Assembly (NCBI GenBank): GCA_046545815.1
Contig: JBKGZA010000001.1
Coordinates: forward strand, 1-64,000
DNA from: JAGXLC01 sp046545815
GTDB taxonomy: Bacteria > Bacteroidota > Bacteroidia > Bacteroidales > UBA12077
DNA length: 64,000 bases
Direction of reading: 5' to 3'
The notes under the pieces are model-generated. The model had not been told where the DNA came from. It ran no database searches and worked only from the letters and a program-made list of their open reading frames with translations. Below, in pieces: positions 53,744-62,757 of this stretch. How positions within the stretch are numbered: the stretch's first letter is position 1; every line of letters starts with the position of its first letter. The position numbers and the translations under genes were made by a program.

Positions 53744-54142
53744 ATGTCCAAAGTGGTTTCATTATCAGAGGCAGCTTCCATTGCCCTTCATGGAATAATA
53801 CTGGTTGCAAGGGAGAAGCAGGGAATAAACGTAGCCAGGATCGCGGAACTTACCAGTACATCCAAACATCACGTAGCCAAGGTAATGCAAAGGCTGGTAA
53901 AATCAGGATATCTTACATCGCATCGCGGCCCTCACGGAGGATTTGAGCTGAAGAAAAAACCCGAAGACATCAATTTCCTCGAAATTTATGAAACCATTGA
54001 AGGTACCATCGAGATCAATACCTGCCCGATGAACAAACCCGTATGCCCCTTCGACAAATGCATCATGAACAACATTACCAGCAAGATGTCGGAAGAATTT
54101 AAGGAATACCTGAGGAACCAAACGCTGGATGAATATCTCTGA
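53744..54142 (+). CDS. Rrf2-family transcriptional regulator
   Basis: A 132-residue winged-helix regulator of the Rrf2 family. The helix-turn-helix is at about 28-52 (VARIAELTSTSKHHVAKVMQRLVKSGYL), the wing is HRGPHGGFEL, and the Cys cluster C94, C101, C106 (TCPMNKPVCPFDKC) suggests a bound Fe-S cluster as in IscR or NsrR. It begins SLSEAASIALHGIILV, unlike the first Rrf2 protein of the window. A promoter match overlaps the alternative TTG start. comF follows 76 bases later with its own promoter, so the regulated genes are not obvious. Confidence 0.88.
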   Translation: MSKVVSLSEAASIALHGIILVAREKQGINVARIAELTSTSKHHVAKVMQRLVKSGYLTSHRGPHGGFELKKKPEDINFLEIYETIEGTIEINTCPMNKPVCPFDKCIMNNITSKMSEEFKEYLRNQTLDEYL

Positions 54143-54163
54143 CGACAGAATTTTACCACAACA

Positions 54164-54191
54164 TTGTACACCGATTCTTAATTTATTTTTG
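54164..54191 (+). promoter_or_regulatory. Putative promoter of comF
   Basis: TTG (54164-54166) and TATTTTTG (54184-54191) are 17 bases apart, and the start codon is 28 bases downstream. Confidence 0.5.
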
Positions 54192-54218
54192 TAATTTGGG
54201 AGGGATTTAGCACGGTTC

Positions 54219-54917
54219 ATGAATCCTTTCCTTTCCCTTCTAAAAGATGCATTTGGGCTGATATACCCCAATGTATGTGTTACCTGCGGCATGCAACTGC
54301 CCGCCGGCATCCGCTTCATATGCAACAAATGCAGATACAATATCCCCCGCACCGGATATCATAAGGAACAGGACAACCCGGTTGAACAGATATTCTGGGG
54401 GAGGGTGCGGGTGAACCATGCCGCATCCCTGTTTTACTACACCAAGGGAAGTCGTTACCAGAAGCTGATTCACGTGATCAAATATCATGGAAATAAAGAC
54501 CTGGGATACGAAATGGGTAAAATCTACGGACGGGAGCTGGCTCATACGCCTTTTTCCAAAGCGGACCTGATCGTGCCGGTACCTCTGCATCCCGTCAAAA
54601 TACGAAAACGGGGCTTCAACCAGAGCGAATGGATCGGGAAGGGCCTTGCTGAAGCACTGCAGAAACCAATGGTGGTGAATACCCTATACCGGGCAGTGAA
54701 TACCAGGTCGCAAACACGTAAAACCCGTATAGAAAGATGGAAGAATGTAGAAAATGTATTTAGGCTGAGGTCAGTGGAGGCTTTCCGAAACAGGCATGTG
54801 CTTCTGGTAGATGATGTGGTCACCACCGGTTCAACACTGGAATCATGCACCAATGTGATTACCGGGTGTGCCAATGCCTCGGTGAGCATCGTCACGCTGG
54901 GATATGCCAAACTTTAA
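54219..54917 (+). CDS. comF: ComF-family phosphoribosyltransferase
   Basis: A 232-residue protein with an N-terminal zinc finger (C20, C23, C35, C38) and a type I phosphoribosyltransferase domain with the PRPP motif VLLVDDVVTTGST (about 194-206) and KIRKRGFNQSE near residue 128. ComF/GntX proteins are linked to DNA uptake during competence, but many have no tested role. It ends five bases before the convergent folK gene, so the two share their 3' end. Confidence 0.93.
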   Translation: MNPFLSLLKDAFGLIYPNVCVTCGMQLPAGIRFICNKCRYNIPRTGYHKEQDNPVEQIFWGRVRVNHAASLFYYTKGSRYQKLIHVIKYHGNKDLGYEMGKIYGRELAHTPFSKADLIVPVPLHPVKIRKRGFNQSEWIGKGLAEALQKPMVVNTLYRAVNTRSQTRKTRIERWKNVENVFRLRSVEAFRNRHVLLVDDVVTTGSTLESCTNVITGCANASVSIVTLGYAKL

Positions 54918-54922
54918 TGCTG

Positions 54923-55420
54923 TCAGAAACTTTCTACCCTATACACCTGGGAATTATCCGGGCATTCATCGAGCAACTGGCGGATGGTTTTTTTGAACAC
55001 CGGATGAATCAGGTCAGCGGCGATCTCGTTCAGGGGAAGCAAGGTGAACCTCCGGCGGTGAAGCAATTTATGGGGTATGGTCAGCGATTCGGTTTCAATG
55101 ACTTCATCCCGGTAAAAAAGAATATCGATATCAATCACACGACTCGAATACGCTTCTTTCTCAGAAACCCTTTTTTTGCCCATCTCATCTTCGATAGCCT
55201 GCAGGGTTTCCAGAAGCCTGCGGGGAACCAAACCGGTGTCTATAGCCACCACCTGATTGAGGAAGTTATTGGCATTTTGAAATCCCCAGGGTTCGGATTC
55301 ATATATTGAAGAATACCTGACCACCTCCCCGGCATGTCTGCCTATCAGCCTGAGGGCAGCATCAAGCTGCCGGTATCGTTCTCCCATATTGCTGCCCAAA
55401 AGTATAATGGCTTCCCTCAT
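54923..55420 (-). CDS. folK: 2-amino-4-hydroxy-6-hydroxymethyldihydropteridine pyrophosphokinase
   Basis: A 165-residue HPPK of folate synthesis, moving pyrophosphate from ATP to the pterin. Family signs: ILLGSNMGERYRQLDAAL, SIYESEPWGFQNANNFLNQV, and RVIDIDILFYRDEVI with the two Mg-binding aspartates; the loop PHKLLHRRRFTLLPLNEIA also fits. It is transcribed divergently from sppA and convergently with comF. Confidence 0.97.
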   Translation of the reverse strand: MREAIILLGSNMGERYRQLDAALRLIGRHAGEVVRYSSIYESEPWGFQNANNFLNQVVAIDTGLVPRRLLETLQAIEDEMGKKRVSEKEAYSSRVIDIDILFYRDEVIETESLTIPHKLLHRRRFTLLPLNEIAADLIHPVFKKTIRQLLDECPDNSQVYRVESF

Positions 55421-55565
55421 GCGTATAAAGGTTTATTGGTCATCGATATGGAATATTTTTTTTCAAAAACGAAAAAAGTGTAATATATTCCAGATGCAAA
55501 GAGACAAATTTATTGAAAGGTAAAAATTGTTAACGACAATTTTAATTTTATTTTCTAATAGATCG

Positions 55566-55573
55566 TATTTTTG
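55566..55573 (+). promoter_or_regulatory. Putative -7 box of sppA
   Basis: TATTTTTG matches TAnnTTTG, 25 bases before the ATG at 55598. The open frame begins upstream within this box, which again favours 55598 as start. Confidence 0.5.
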
Positions 55574-55597
55574 TATGAATTTTTAAAATCTATCATT

Positions 55598-57361
55598 ATG
55601 AAAAGCTTCTTAAAATACACCCTGGCCACAATAGTGGGAATTCTGATCACAGGTTTGTTGTTCTTCCTGATATTTTTCAGTGTTATGGGGACATTAATCC
55701 CAAAAGGGGACAAAACTACTGAAATTCAACCCAAATCGCTGCTGAAAATGGAGCTGAGCCATATGATCATGGACCGTAGTTCCAAAGATCCTTTCGCCAA
55801 TTTTGATTTCAGGTCGCTTAAACCTACTACACAGCTGGGATTGGATGAGATATTGGCAAACATAGAAAAAGCAAAAAAAGATGAGGATATAAAGGGGATT
55901 TATCTGGATTTATCTGTAATACCGGCAGGAATGGCAACCATAGAAGAAATACGGAATGCACTGATTGATTTTAAAGACAGTGGTAAATTCGTGATCGGGT
56001 ATGCCGATAATTTTTATCAGACCAGCTATTATCTCGCCACGGTCGCGGATAAAATTTATATGAACCCGGCAGGGCTGGTCAGTCTGACCGGTTTAAGCTC
56101 CCAGGTGATGTTTTTCAAGGAAGGGCTCGATAAGCTTGGGGTAGAACCCCAGATAGTCAGGCACGGTGAATTTAAAGGTGCCGTTGAACCCTTTACGCGG
56201 AATGATATGAGTGAAGAGAACAGTTACCAGATCAACGCCTATGTCAGCACCCTCTGGAACCATATGGCCGAAGAGATTGCCGGGCACAGAAACATTTCTC
56301 AGGATACGCTGAATATGCTGGTAAATAACCTTGCACTGAACAACTCAGAAACTGCGGTAACACATGGTCTGATCGACGGGTTGAAATATAAGGATGAAAT
56401 ACTTGAAGAATTGCGGGACAGTTCAGACGTCGATGAGGAGGTACGTTTGGTGGGCATGAAAAAATACAACCGGGTTCCTGCCATAAAGGATTATACAGGG
56501 CTTGCCCGCGACAAAATTGCTGTTGTATATGCCATGGGCACAGTAATGCTGGGAGAAGAAGAGGAGGGTAACATCGGTTCCGACAGGATATCCGGGGCAA
56601 TCAGGGAAGCCCGCAAGGATTCTTCGATTAAAGCCATTGTTTTCAGGGTAAATTCCGGAGGAGGAAGCGCCCTGGCTTCTGAGGTTATCTGGCGGGAATT
56701 GAAACTGGCACAACAGGAAAAGCCTGTTGTTGCATCGTTTGGCGATGTGGCCGCATCGGGAGGCTATTACATTGCTGCCCCGGCAGATACCATAGTGGCA
56801 AGCCCCAACACACTCACCGGCTCTATAGGAGTTTTCGGACTTTTCTTCAACACCAGAGAACTCCTTAATGACAAGCTGGGCATTCATGTAGATGTAGCAA
56901 AATCCCATGAAAATGCAGACTTTGGAAGTCCTTTCCGCGCAATGACTGCAAAAGAAAAAGAAGCCATCAGAAAAAGCATTGAAGATACCTATGATGGCTT
57001 TGTGAGCCATGTTGCTCAGGGAAGAAATATGAGCAAAGACGAAGTGGACGAGATTGCCAGGGGAAGAGTGTGGAGCGGTGTGGATGCCAAACGGGTCGGA
57101 CTGATCGACCTCTACGGAGGAATGCAAAAGGCTGTGGATATGGCTGCAGAGATGGCTGACATCGAAAAATACCGGACCATCGGCCTGCCCAGTCTCAAAG
57201 ATCCCTTCCAGCAGTTTCTTAAAGGGATTTCGGGTGATATAAAGAACAAAGTGCTCAAAACGACCCTCGGCAGTGAAGCCCGTTATTATATGAATCTGAA
57301 AGAAGCGACAAAAATGGAGGGCATCCAGACGCGAATTCCCTATAAAATAGAAGTCAATTAA
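55598..57361 (+). CDS. sppA: Signal peptide peptidase SppA, long form
   Basis: A 587-residue membrane-anchored serine protease (N-terminal TM about 5-30) with two tandem S49 domains. The catalytic dyad is visible as K152 in YYLATVADKIY and S387 in VAASGGYYIA, spaced as in E. coli SppA (K209/S409). It cleaves leftover signal peptides in the membrane. The PNTLTGSIGVFG segment after the serine is typical. A ten-base-pair hairpin terminator follows the gene. Confidence 0.95.
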   Translation: MKSFLKYTLATIVGILITGLLFFLIFFSVMGTLIPKGDKTTEIQPKSLLKMELSHMIMDRSSKDPFANFDFRSLKPTTQLGLDEILANIEKAKKDEDIKGIYLDLSVIPAGMATIEEIRNALIDFKDSGKFVIGYADNFYQTSYYLATVADKIYMNPAGLVSLTGLSSQVMFFKEGLDKLGVEPQIVRHGEFKGAVEPFTRNDMSEENSYQINAYVSTLWNHMAEEIAGHRNISQDTLNMLVNNLALNNSETAVTHGLIDGLKYKDEILEELRDSSDVDEEVRLVGMKKYNRVPAIKDYTGLARDKIAVVYAMGTVMLGEEEEGNIGSDRISGAIREARKDSSIKAIVFRVNSGGGSALASEVIWRELKLAQQEKPVVASFGDVAASGGYYIAAPADTIVASPNTLTGSIGVFGLFFNTRELLNDKLGIHVDVAKSHENADFGSPFRAMTAKEKEAIRKSIEDTYDGFVSHVAQGRNMSKDEVDEIARGRVWSGVDAKRVGLIDLYGGMQKAVDMAAEMADIEKYRTIGLPSLKDPFQQFLKGISGDIKNKVLKTTLGSEARYYMNLKEATKMEGIQTRIPYKIEVN

Positions 57362-57392
57362 TCCATCAATGAAACAATTTTATCAAATTGGG

Positions 57393-57420
57393 CACCGGAT
57401 GATTTGTTTTTCATCCGGTG
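57393..57420 (+). terminator. Intrinsic terminator of sppA
   Basis: CACCGGATGA and TCATCCGGTG are perfect arms around an eight-base loop, 32 bases after the sppA stop, followed by TCTTTG. It lies within the upstream part of the next open frame, which argues that the lipoprotein starts at 57453. Confidence 0.75.
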
Positions 57421-57452
57421 TCTTTGTATTATTGAATAGAATTGTACCGCTC

Positions 57453-57944
57453 ATGAATGGTTTTAAAATACTCATGTTATTGTTGTTAACCGGTTTAATG
57501 TTTTCCTGCACCTCCCAAAAACAGGAAGGACAAGATTATTCCGAAGAGATAGACAGTATGCTTACAAAACTCAGGGTTTTGGGCGACAGCTTGGATTCAC
57601 TGAATATCCGGGAAGTTCAGCAAATAAATAAATCTTACTGGAAATACTATGATACTGCCCAGGTCAGAGATACACAGGATATAAAATTTCGGTTATACGA
57701 GAAATCGCAGAACATTTTAAAGTGGTATGGAAACGTGAACAGGGAAATCAATTATTCGAGAAGCCATCTGAAGTCCATTAAAGAAGAATTTAAAAATGAA
57801 GACATCCCCGACAGCACAAAGAAAAAGAAGCTGAAAGAAGAAAAGCAGATCGTTTCCTCCATACAAAAACGGTTTGAGAAGGAGTATCAATCCCTGAAAA
57901 AAGAAGTGGAAGCATTGTTAAACAGAAAAAGCATTGATGAATAA
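57453..57944 (+). CDS. Small coiled-coil lipoprotein of unknown function
   Basis: A 163-residue predicted lipoprotein: signal peptide MNGFKILMLLLLTGLMFSC with the lipobox Cys at about residue 19. The mature part is highly charged and helical, with Glu/Lys-rich coiled-coil stretches (about 85-150). The frame is open from 57369, but that region holds the sppA terminator. No family recognised. It overlaps the DMT transporter gene by eight bases, so the two may be coupled. Confidence 0.7.
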   Translation: MNGFKILMLLLLTGLMFSCTSQKQEGQDYSEEIDSMLTKLRVLGDSLDSLNIREVQQINKSYWKYYDTAQVRDTQDIKFRLYEKSQNILKWYGNVNREINYSRSHLKSIKEEFKNEDIPDSTKKKKLKEEKQIVSSIQKRFEKEYQSLKKEVEALLNRKSIDE

Positions 57945-58821
57945 GTCCTATCTGTACGCCGGAATAACCGTTTTTTTCTGGGCAACCATTGCCACCGCCT
58001 TTAAGATAGCGCTGCGTTACGTGAATTATGTGGAGCTGGTGCTTTATTGCTCCGTAACTACCGTGATCATTCTTTTTTTTATTCTTTTGCTTCAGAACAG
58101 GCTGAAGGAGGTTTTTCGCATAAAACGTGCACATTATATTAATTCACTGGTGCTGGGATTTCTGAATCCCTTTTTTTATTACCTGATCCTTTTTAAGGCT
58201 TATTCCCTGCTCCCCGCACAGATAGCCCAGCCCCTCAATTTCACGTGGCCCATCGTGCTGACCTTTCTTTCAATGCCTGTACTCAAACAACCGGTTACCG
58301 GGAAGAACATCCTGGCCCTGTTTTTAAGTTTTACCGGTGTATATTTTATATCATCAGAAGGAGCCCCTTTCAATATGGCTTTTGCAGAACCTCTGGGCGT
58401 GTCTCTTGCCGTGGGGAGCTCCCTAATTTGGTCGGTTTATTGGCTGGTAAACATGAAAGACCAACGGGAAGAAGTGATCAAGATATTTTTGAACTTTCTC
58501 TTTTCATTGTTGTTCATCATACCATACTGGCTAATATTCTCAGAACCAAGAATTCCATCATTGAACGGAATCCTGGCATCAGTTTATTCAGGCGCTTTTG
58601 AGATGGGCATTACTTTCGTACTGTGGCTGAAAGCGCTCAAGTATGCAAAATCCACAGCGGTGGTCAGCAATTTAATCTACCTGGCTCCGTTTTTTTCTCT
58701 GATATTCATTCAAACGATTTTGCGCGAACAGATTTACTACACAACCATCATCGGTCTGATTCTGATCGTTGCCGGTATTGTTTACCAGGAAATGCATAAA
58801 ACCAAGAGCTATGATACGTAA
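57937..58821 (+). CDS. EamA/DMT-family transporter
   Basis: A 294-residue protein with about ten TM helices in two EamA repeats (first about 5-135, second about 150-285). Family signs are YAGITVFFWATIATAFK at the start, LNFTWPIVLTFLSMPVLK at the end of the first repeat, and LAPFFSLIFIQTILREQI in the second. It exports or takes up a small metabolite; the substrate is unknown. The ATG at 57937 overlaps the lipoprotein stop, and the S41 gene start lies inside its 3' end. Confidence 0.85.
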   Translation: MNKSYLYAGITVFFWATIATAFKIALRYVNYVELVLYCSVTTVIILFFILLLQNRLKEVFRIKRAHYINSLVLGFLNPFFYYLILFKAYSLLPAQIAQPLNFTWPIVLTFLSMPVLKQPVTGKNILALFLSFTGVYFISSEGAPFNMAFAEPLGVSLAVGSSLIWSVYWLVNMKDQREEVIKIFLNFLFSLLFIIPYWLIFSEPRIPSLNGILASVYSGAFEMGITFVLWLKALKYAKSTAVVSNLIYLAPFFSLIFIQTILREQIYYTTIIGLILIVAGIVYQEMHKTKSYDT

Positions 58822-60121
58822 AAACATTCTGATCATCTTACCTCTGCTGATGCTCCTTCCTTTTGCTTTTTTTACCTCATGCGAGGAAGAAAAAGTTGAG
58901 CCTGATGAAAAAGATACGTTAAATCAAGCCTTTTACGATCTGATGGAAGAATGGTATTACTGGTATGAAGAGATACCGGAAATAAATCCTGATAATTATG
59001 ATAAATCAAGTACCAGTGAAAACCTCCGCGACATTCTTAACGATATTCGCTATGAAAAAGATACCTATAGCTACATTACTTCTTATGAAGCTTTTCGGCA
59101 GTATGTCGAAAAAGGGTCTTATACGGGTTATGGGTTTGGCTCTAAATGGGATGAACAGGACACTTTGCGCCTTACTTTTGTATTTAATGACTCTCCCCTG
59201 AAAGAAGAAGGTATCGAAAGGGGTTGGGCCCTTACCAAAATAGACGGAAATAAAGTAACTCCGGAAAATTTTGACCAATTGCTGGGAGGCGGGGAACATG
59301 ATTTTACCTTCGTTTCCCCCAGCAGTCAAGATACAATAAAAGAAAAATTTGCCAGGAAAGAGATCTCCATGAATACCGTTTTGAAAGATACCATAATTGA
59401 ATATGAAGGGAAGGATATAGGATACCTGGTGCTGAAGAGCTTCATCAACAAAACACCGGATGAGCTTACCGGGGTCTTCCGCAAATTTGCCGATGAGAAT
59501 ATTGAGGAGCTGGTAGTGGATCTGAGGTACAACGGAGGCGGCACGCTATCTGCCTCACGATTTCTAGGAGAATTTATAATCAACGACGACGACGTGGGGG
59601 AGAAGACAAAGACATATGTAGAGATCAGCCATAATGATAAAAAAGCTGAGGAGAACGACACCACTCACGTGTTCGGGGAAGATTCCCTGAATATATCCTT
59701 AGGGCTTGACCGCACCTATTTTTTGACCACACAGGCCACTGCTTCTGCTAGTGAAGCGTTGATCAACGGGCTGAAGCCTCATATGGATAATGGTGTTCAT
59801 ATAATTGGCGAAGCCACCTACGGAAAACCGGTGGGAATGTATGCCTTTACGGATGACAATAAGGAATATGCATTTCTTCCCGTATGTTTCGCACTGAAGA
59901 ATGACGCCGGAGATGCGGATTATTACGATGGGCTTCAACCTGATGCATCGATGAATGACGATTTCAAACAGCCTTTCGGCAGCCTTGATGATGATCTGTT
60001 GCTTCAGGCGTTGAACCATATTGTTGGCAGGGAATCTGCCACGAAAAAAGCCTTATATAAGCCCATACCGGCAAACGAAGTCGAATACAGAAGCCTCCGG
60101 GATGAGATCGGAGCCTTTTAG
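58811..60121 (+). CDS. S41-family C-terminal processing peptidase lipoprotein
   Basis: A 436-residue predicted lipoprotein (lipobox FFTSC, acylated Cys about residue 24). A helical region with MEEWYYWYEEIPEINPDNYD precedes a PDZ domain (about 100-180). The S41 protease domain has S314 in TASASEAL and K339 in TYGKPVG, the 25-residue spacing of the Ser-Lys dyad in Tsp/CtpA. The sequence fits the periplasmic S41 proteases common in Bacteroidota. It overlaps the DMT gene by 11 bases. Confidence 0.88.
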   Translation: MIRKNILIILPLLMLLPFAFFTSCEEEKVEPDEKDTLNQAFYDLMEEWYYWYEEIPEINPDNYDKSSTSENLRDILNDIRYEKDTYSYITSYEAFRQYVEKGSYTGYGFGSKWDEQDTLRLTFVFNDSPLKEEGIERGWALTKIDGNKVTPENFDQLLGGGEHDFTFVSPSSQDTIKEKFARKEISMNTVLKDTIIEYEGKDIGYLVLKSFINKTPDELTGVFRKFADENIEELVVDLRYNGGGTLSASRFLGEFIINDDDVGEKTKTYVEISHNDKKAEENDTTHVFGEDSLNISLGLDRTYFLTTQATASASEALINGLKPHMDNGVHIIGEATYGKPVGMYAFTDDNKEYAFLPVCFALKNDAGDADYYDGLQPDASMNDDFKQPFGSLDDDLLLQALNHIVGRESATKKALYKPIPANEVEYRSLRDEIGAF

Positions 60122-60174
60122 ATATATCTGAAAAGGCACCAAACGGATGTATCAACCAAAAGAGCCCCGGTTTC

Positions 60175-60190
60175 ATATTACCGGTAATAT
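60175..60190. promoter_or_regulatory. Perfect 16-bp palindrome upstream of ruvC
   Basis: ATATTACCGGTAATAT is an exact palindrome in the 117-base gap between the S41 gene and ruvC, 49 bases before the ruvC start. The shape suits a dimeric repressor site. No second copy was noticed in the window. Confidence 0.35.
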
Positions 60191-60238
60191 AGTTGATTAG
60201 GCCGTTAATGTCAATGGATAAATTTTAAACCAATCTCA

Positions 60239-60781
60239 ATGATCATTTTAGGGATAGACCCGGGTACCACCATCATGGGTTACGGATTGATCAGCCAATC
60301 CGGGAAAACCCCGGTTCTGATTCATCTGGGTGTCATAGAGCTTTATAAGATTGACGATCATTACGACCGGCTAAAGCAGATTTTCGACCGGATTCTGCAG
60401 ATCATAGACGGGTATCACCCCAATGAGATGGCTCTGGAAGCCCCATTTTACGGAAAGAATGTGCAATCCATGCTGAAGCTGGGCAGGGCACAGGGAGTGG
60501 CTATGTCGGCTGCACTGCACCGTTCCCTGCCCATTTACGAATATGCCCCCAGAAAAATCAAGCAATCCATCACGGGCAACGGGAATGCCTCCAAAGAGCA
60601 GGTAGCCCGGCTATTACAAAGCATGCTCGAAATTGAGGAGCTCCCCAAAAACCTGGATGCAACCGACGGGCTGGCAGCAGCGGTGTGCCACTTTTATAAC
60701 TGTTTGGTACCCCAATCAAAAGAAGGCCATAGGAGCTGGAAGGATTTCATCCGAAAGAATCCCGGAAGGTTGAACAAATAG
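60239..60781 (+). CDS. ruvC: Holliday junction resolvase RuvC
   Basis: A 180-residue endonuclease that cuts four-way DNA junctions in recombination with RuvAB. The acidic residues D7 (LGIDPGTT), E67 (ALEAPFYGKN), D140 and D143 (LDATDGLAAAV) are all present. Length is normal. ruvA and ruvB are not adjacent. Confidence 0.97.
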   Translation: MIILGIDPGTTIMGYGLISQSGKTPVLIHLGVIELYKIDDHYDRLKQIFDRILQIIDGYHPNEMALEAPFYGKNVQSMLKLGRAQGVAMSAALHRSLPIYEYAPRKIKQSITGNGNASKEQVARLLQSMLEIEELPKNLDATDGLAAAVCHFYNCLVPQSKEGHRSWKDFIRKNPGRLNK

Positions 60782-60892
60782 CACTTATTGTCACATACAT
60801 CCCCCGGGCAAACGACCGACGTTTAAAGGTTTAACAACAGAAAAACCATATAACAAAGCTGACAGTGACTCTGCGACAAAAGCATTTGTTGA

Positions 60893-61882
60893 TCAGAGAT
60901 ATCTTTTGTTGTTAGGAAATTTCTCCAAAAAACCTGAAAGGTTATTTAAGCGCAACCGCCGGAAAAGAAATGGGTTTCTTGTATTTTTTACCGTCGTAAA
61001 ATGGAAATTTTTTGCCCCGAAACCGGTAAAAAACTTTTCTTTATTCGGTATGGCGAGATTTTCGAAGTTCAATGTAATGTTCTTTTCTGCATTGTCCCTG
61101 ATGAAAAGGTCAACCAACAGTTCCATAGCCTTTAGCCTGAACCCTTCCTGTGATATTCCGGAAAAAAGCATACTGGCCTGTCTTTTCGACTTTAAAAAAA
61201 ACACAGCGGCACACAGTTTATTTAGCGGTGAATAGGCTCCATAAATATCGCCAAGCTCGTGATTGATCATAAAGTCAGCGATTCTGTGCAACCTGTAGAT
61301 GGTTCCCTTCTTCTGTTTTATTGATACCACCACCAGTTTGTCATTTATAAACTCCATAAATTCACTGGGCGTAACCCCACGAAAGATGTGCAAATGATTC
61401 CTGTTCGCATGGTCTATTCCATCAAGCAACGCTTGGGAATAAGCACTCCGGATGATATCATAATTGGTGATCAGGTCAAACTCATAGGTATTGTTGTTTT
61501 TCTGACGGAGCACCGAGGAATCTATGGTATTGAATTTATTCAGATTGATTTCAAAAATTTTAAAGGTGCGGTTGACTTTATCCAGGAAAGTATTGACCAT
61601 ATTTTTATCCATAATTTCTGTTGAAAAAACGCCCAGCTGATTTGCCAGCCTGCTGGTATAAACATACTTGACCCCTGATATTTTTCTTGTGAGCAAAGGC
61701 ATGACAGCAAGATAGTCATCCAGTACTATACCTTCCCATTCCTCGCAGATGAAGTCAAGGTACCATGAGAAAGCATACAGGCTTCCATTGTGGGCATTGT
61801 TAATACAATCGTCCCATTTGATGAAGTTGATTTCATGATTCCTCAGATACCTTAATTCTTTATGATAATTGGCATGATTCAT
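60893..61882 (-). CDS. FemAB/GNAT-fold protein of unknown function
   Basis: A 329-residue protein that resembles FemAB-like GNAT acyltransferases of Bacteroidota: the N-terminal INFIKWDDCINNAHNGSLYAFSWYLDFIC (two segments within residues 18-47) is followed by a block IVLDDYLAVMPLLTRKISGVKYVY. A second GNAT-like half is suggested by IYGAYSPLNKLCAAVFFL and LKAMELLVDLFIRDN. No catalytic residue can be assigned. It overlaps radC by four bases and is probably coupled with it. Confidence 0.6.
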   Translation of the reverse strand: MNHANYHKELRYLRNHEINFIKWDDCINNAHNGSLYAFSWYLDFICEEWEGIVLDDYLAVMPLLTRKISGVKYVYTSRLANQLGVFSTEIMDKNMVNTFLDKVNRTFKIFEINLNKFNTIDSSVLRQKNNNTYEFDLITNYDIIRSAYSQALLDGIDHANRNHLHIFRGVTPSEFMEFINDKLVVVSIKQKKGTIYRLHRIADFMINHELGDIYGAYSPLNKLCAAVFFLKSKRQASMLFSGISQEGFRLKAMELLVDLFIRDNAEKNITLNFENLAIPNKEKFFTGFGAKNFHFTTVKNTRNPFLFRRLRLNNLSGFLEKFPNNKRYL

Positions 61883-62574
61883 AGTAATCCCTCGTCTGCA
61901 TAACTATAATAAACATCAGGTCCCACAATAACATGATCCAGCACCTGTATGTCAAGGTAAGCCGAAGCATTTTTCAGCTTGTGTGTGATGTTGGAGTCGG
62001 CCTTGCTCGGGCGGATATTGCCTGAAGGGTGGTTGTGGCACAAGATAATGCCGGTAGCCAGCTTTTCTATGGCCTGTTTCAGAATGATCTTCACGTCTGT
62101 GACCGTTCCGGTAACGCCACCCTGACTGATTTTCTGTTCATCGATGATCCGATTGGAGCGGTTCATGTAAATCACCCAAAACTCTTCATGGGGAAGGTCC
62201 ATCAATTTGGGCTGGAAACGTTCATATACATCCTGACTTGATTTGATCTGTTTCTTATTTACGATTTCGGATAGCTTTCGTCTTTTGCCCAGTTCCATCG
62301 CCGCGGCAATGGAAATGGCTTTGGCTTCTCCAATACCCCTATATTTCTGGAGATCATGAATCGTGAGCCGACCCAGTTCATTCAGGTTGTTATCTGCCCC
62401 TTTCAGTATCCGCTTGGTGAGGTCCACAGCAGTTTCTCCAGGACTCCCCGAACCGATCAGCAACGCCAGGATCTCAGCATCACTAAGCGCACTGACTCCC
62501 TTCTTTATCAATTTTTCCCGCGGACGATCCTCAACTGACCAATCCGTAATATTCAGCTTATTTTTATATTCCAT
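61879..62574 (-). CDS. radC: RadC-family JAMM protein
   Basis: A 231-residue protein with an N-terminal helix-hairpin-helix (LTIHDLQKYRGIGEAKAISI, about 70-90) and a C-terminal JAB/MPN domain with the metal motif H180-N-H182-PSGN and D193. The name RadC is historical; a role in DNA repair is not firmly shown. It is full length and starts the radC-FemAB-like pair. Confidence 0.92.
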   Translation of the reverse strand: MEYKNKLNITDWSVEDRPREKLIKKGVSALSDAEILALLIGSGSPGETAVDLTKRILKGADNNLNELGRLTIHDLQKYRGIGEAKAISIAAAMELGKRRKLSEIVNKKQIKSSQDVYERFQPKLMDLPHEEFWVIYMNRSNRIIDEQKISQGGVTGTVTDVKIILKQAIEKLATGIILCHNHPSGNIRPSKADSNITHKLKNASAYLDIQVLDHVIVGPDVYYSYADEGLL

Positions 62575-62757
62575 GGATGGAATGCTGTTATAAATACATA
62601 AAATAAAATGAATCTAAAATTATGAATTTTATGCGAAAAATGCCATCCCTTATCCAGGTTAATTGCATGTGGATTTTCTAACTGTTTAATATTAATAGCT
62701 GTTTGGCAGTTATAATTTCATTGTCTGCTTAAAAGAGTCCATTCGTTATCGGAAATT

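Noticed and set aside
56423..57127. 234-codon minus-strand frame inside sppA
   Set aside because: Antisense to the S49 catalytic domain; amino-acid make-up is that of a shadow frame (many Cys, His, Phe).
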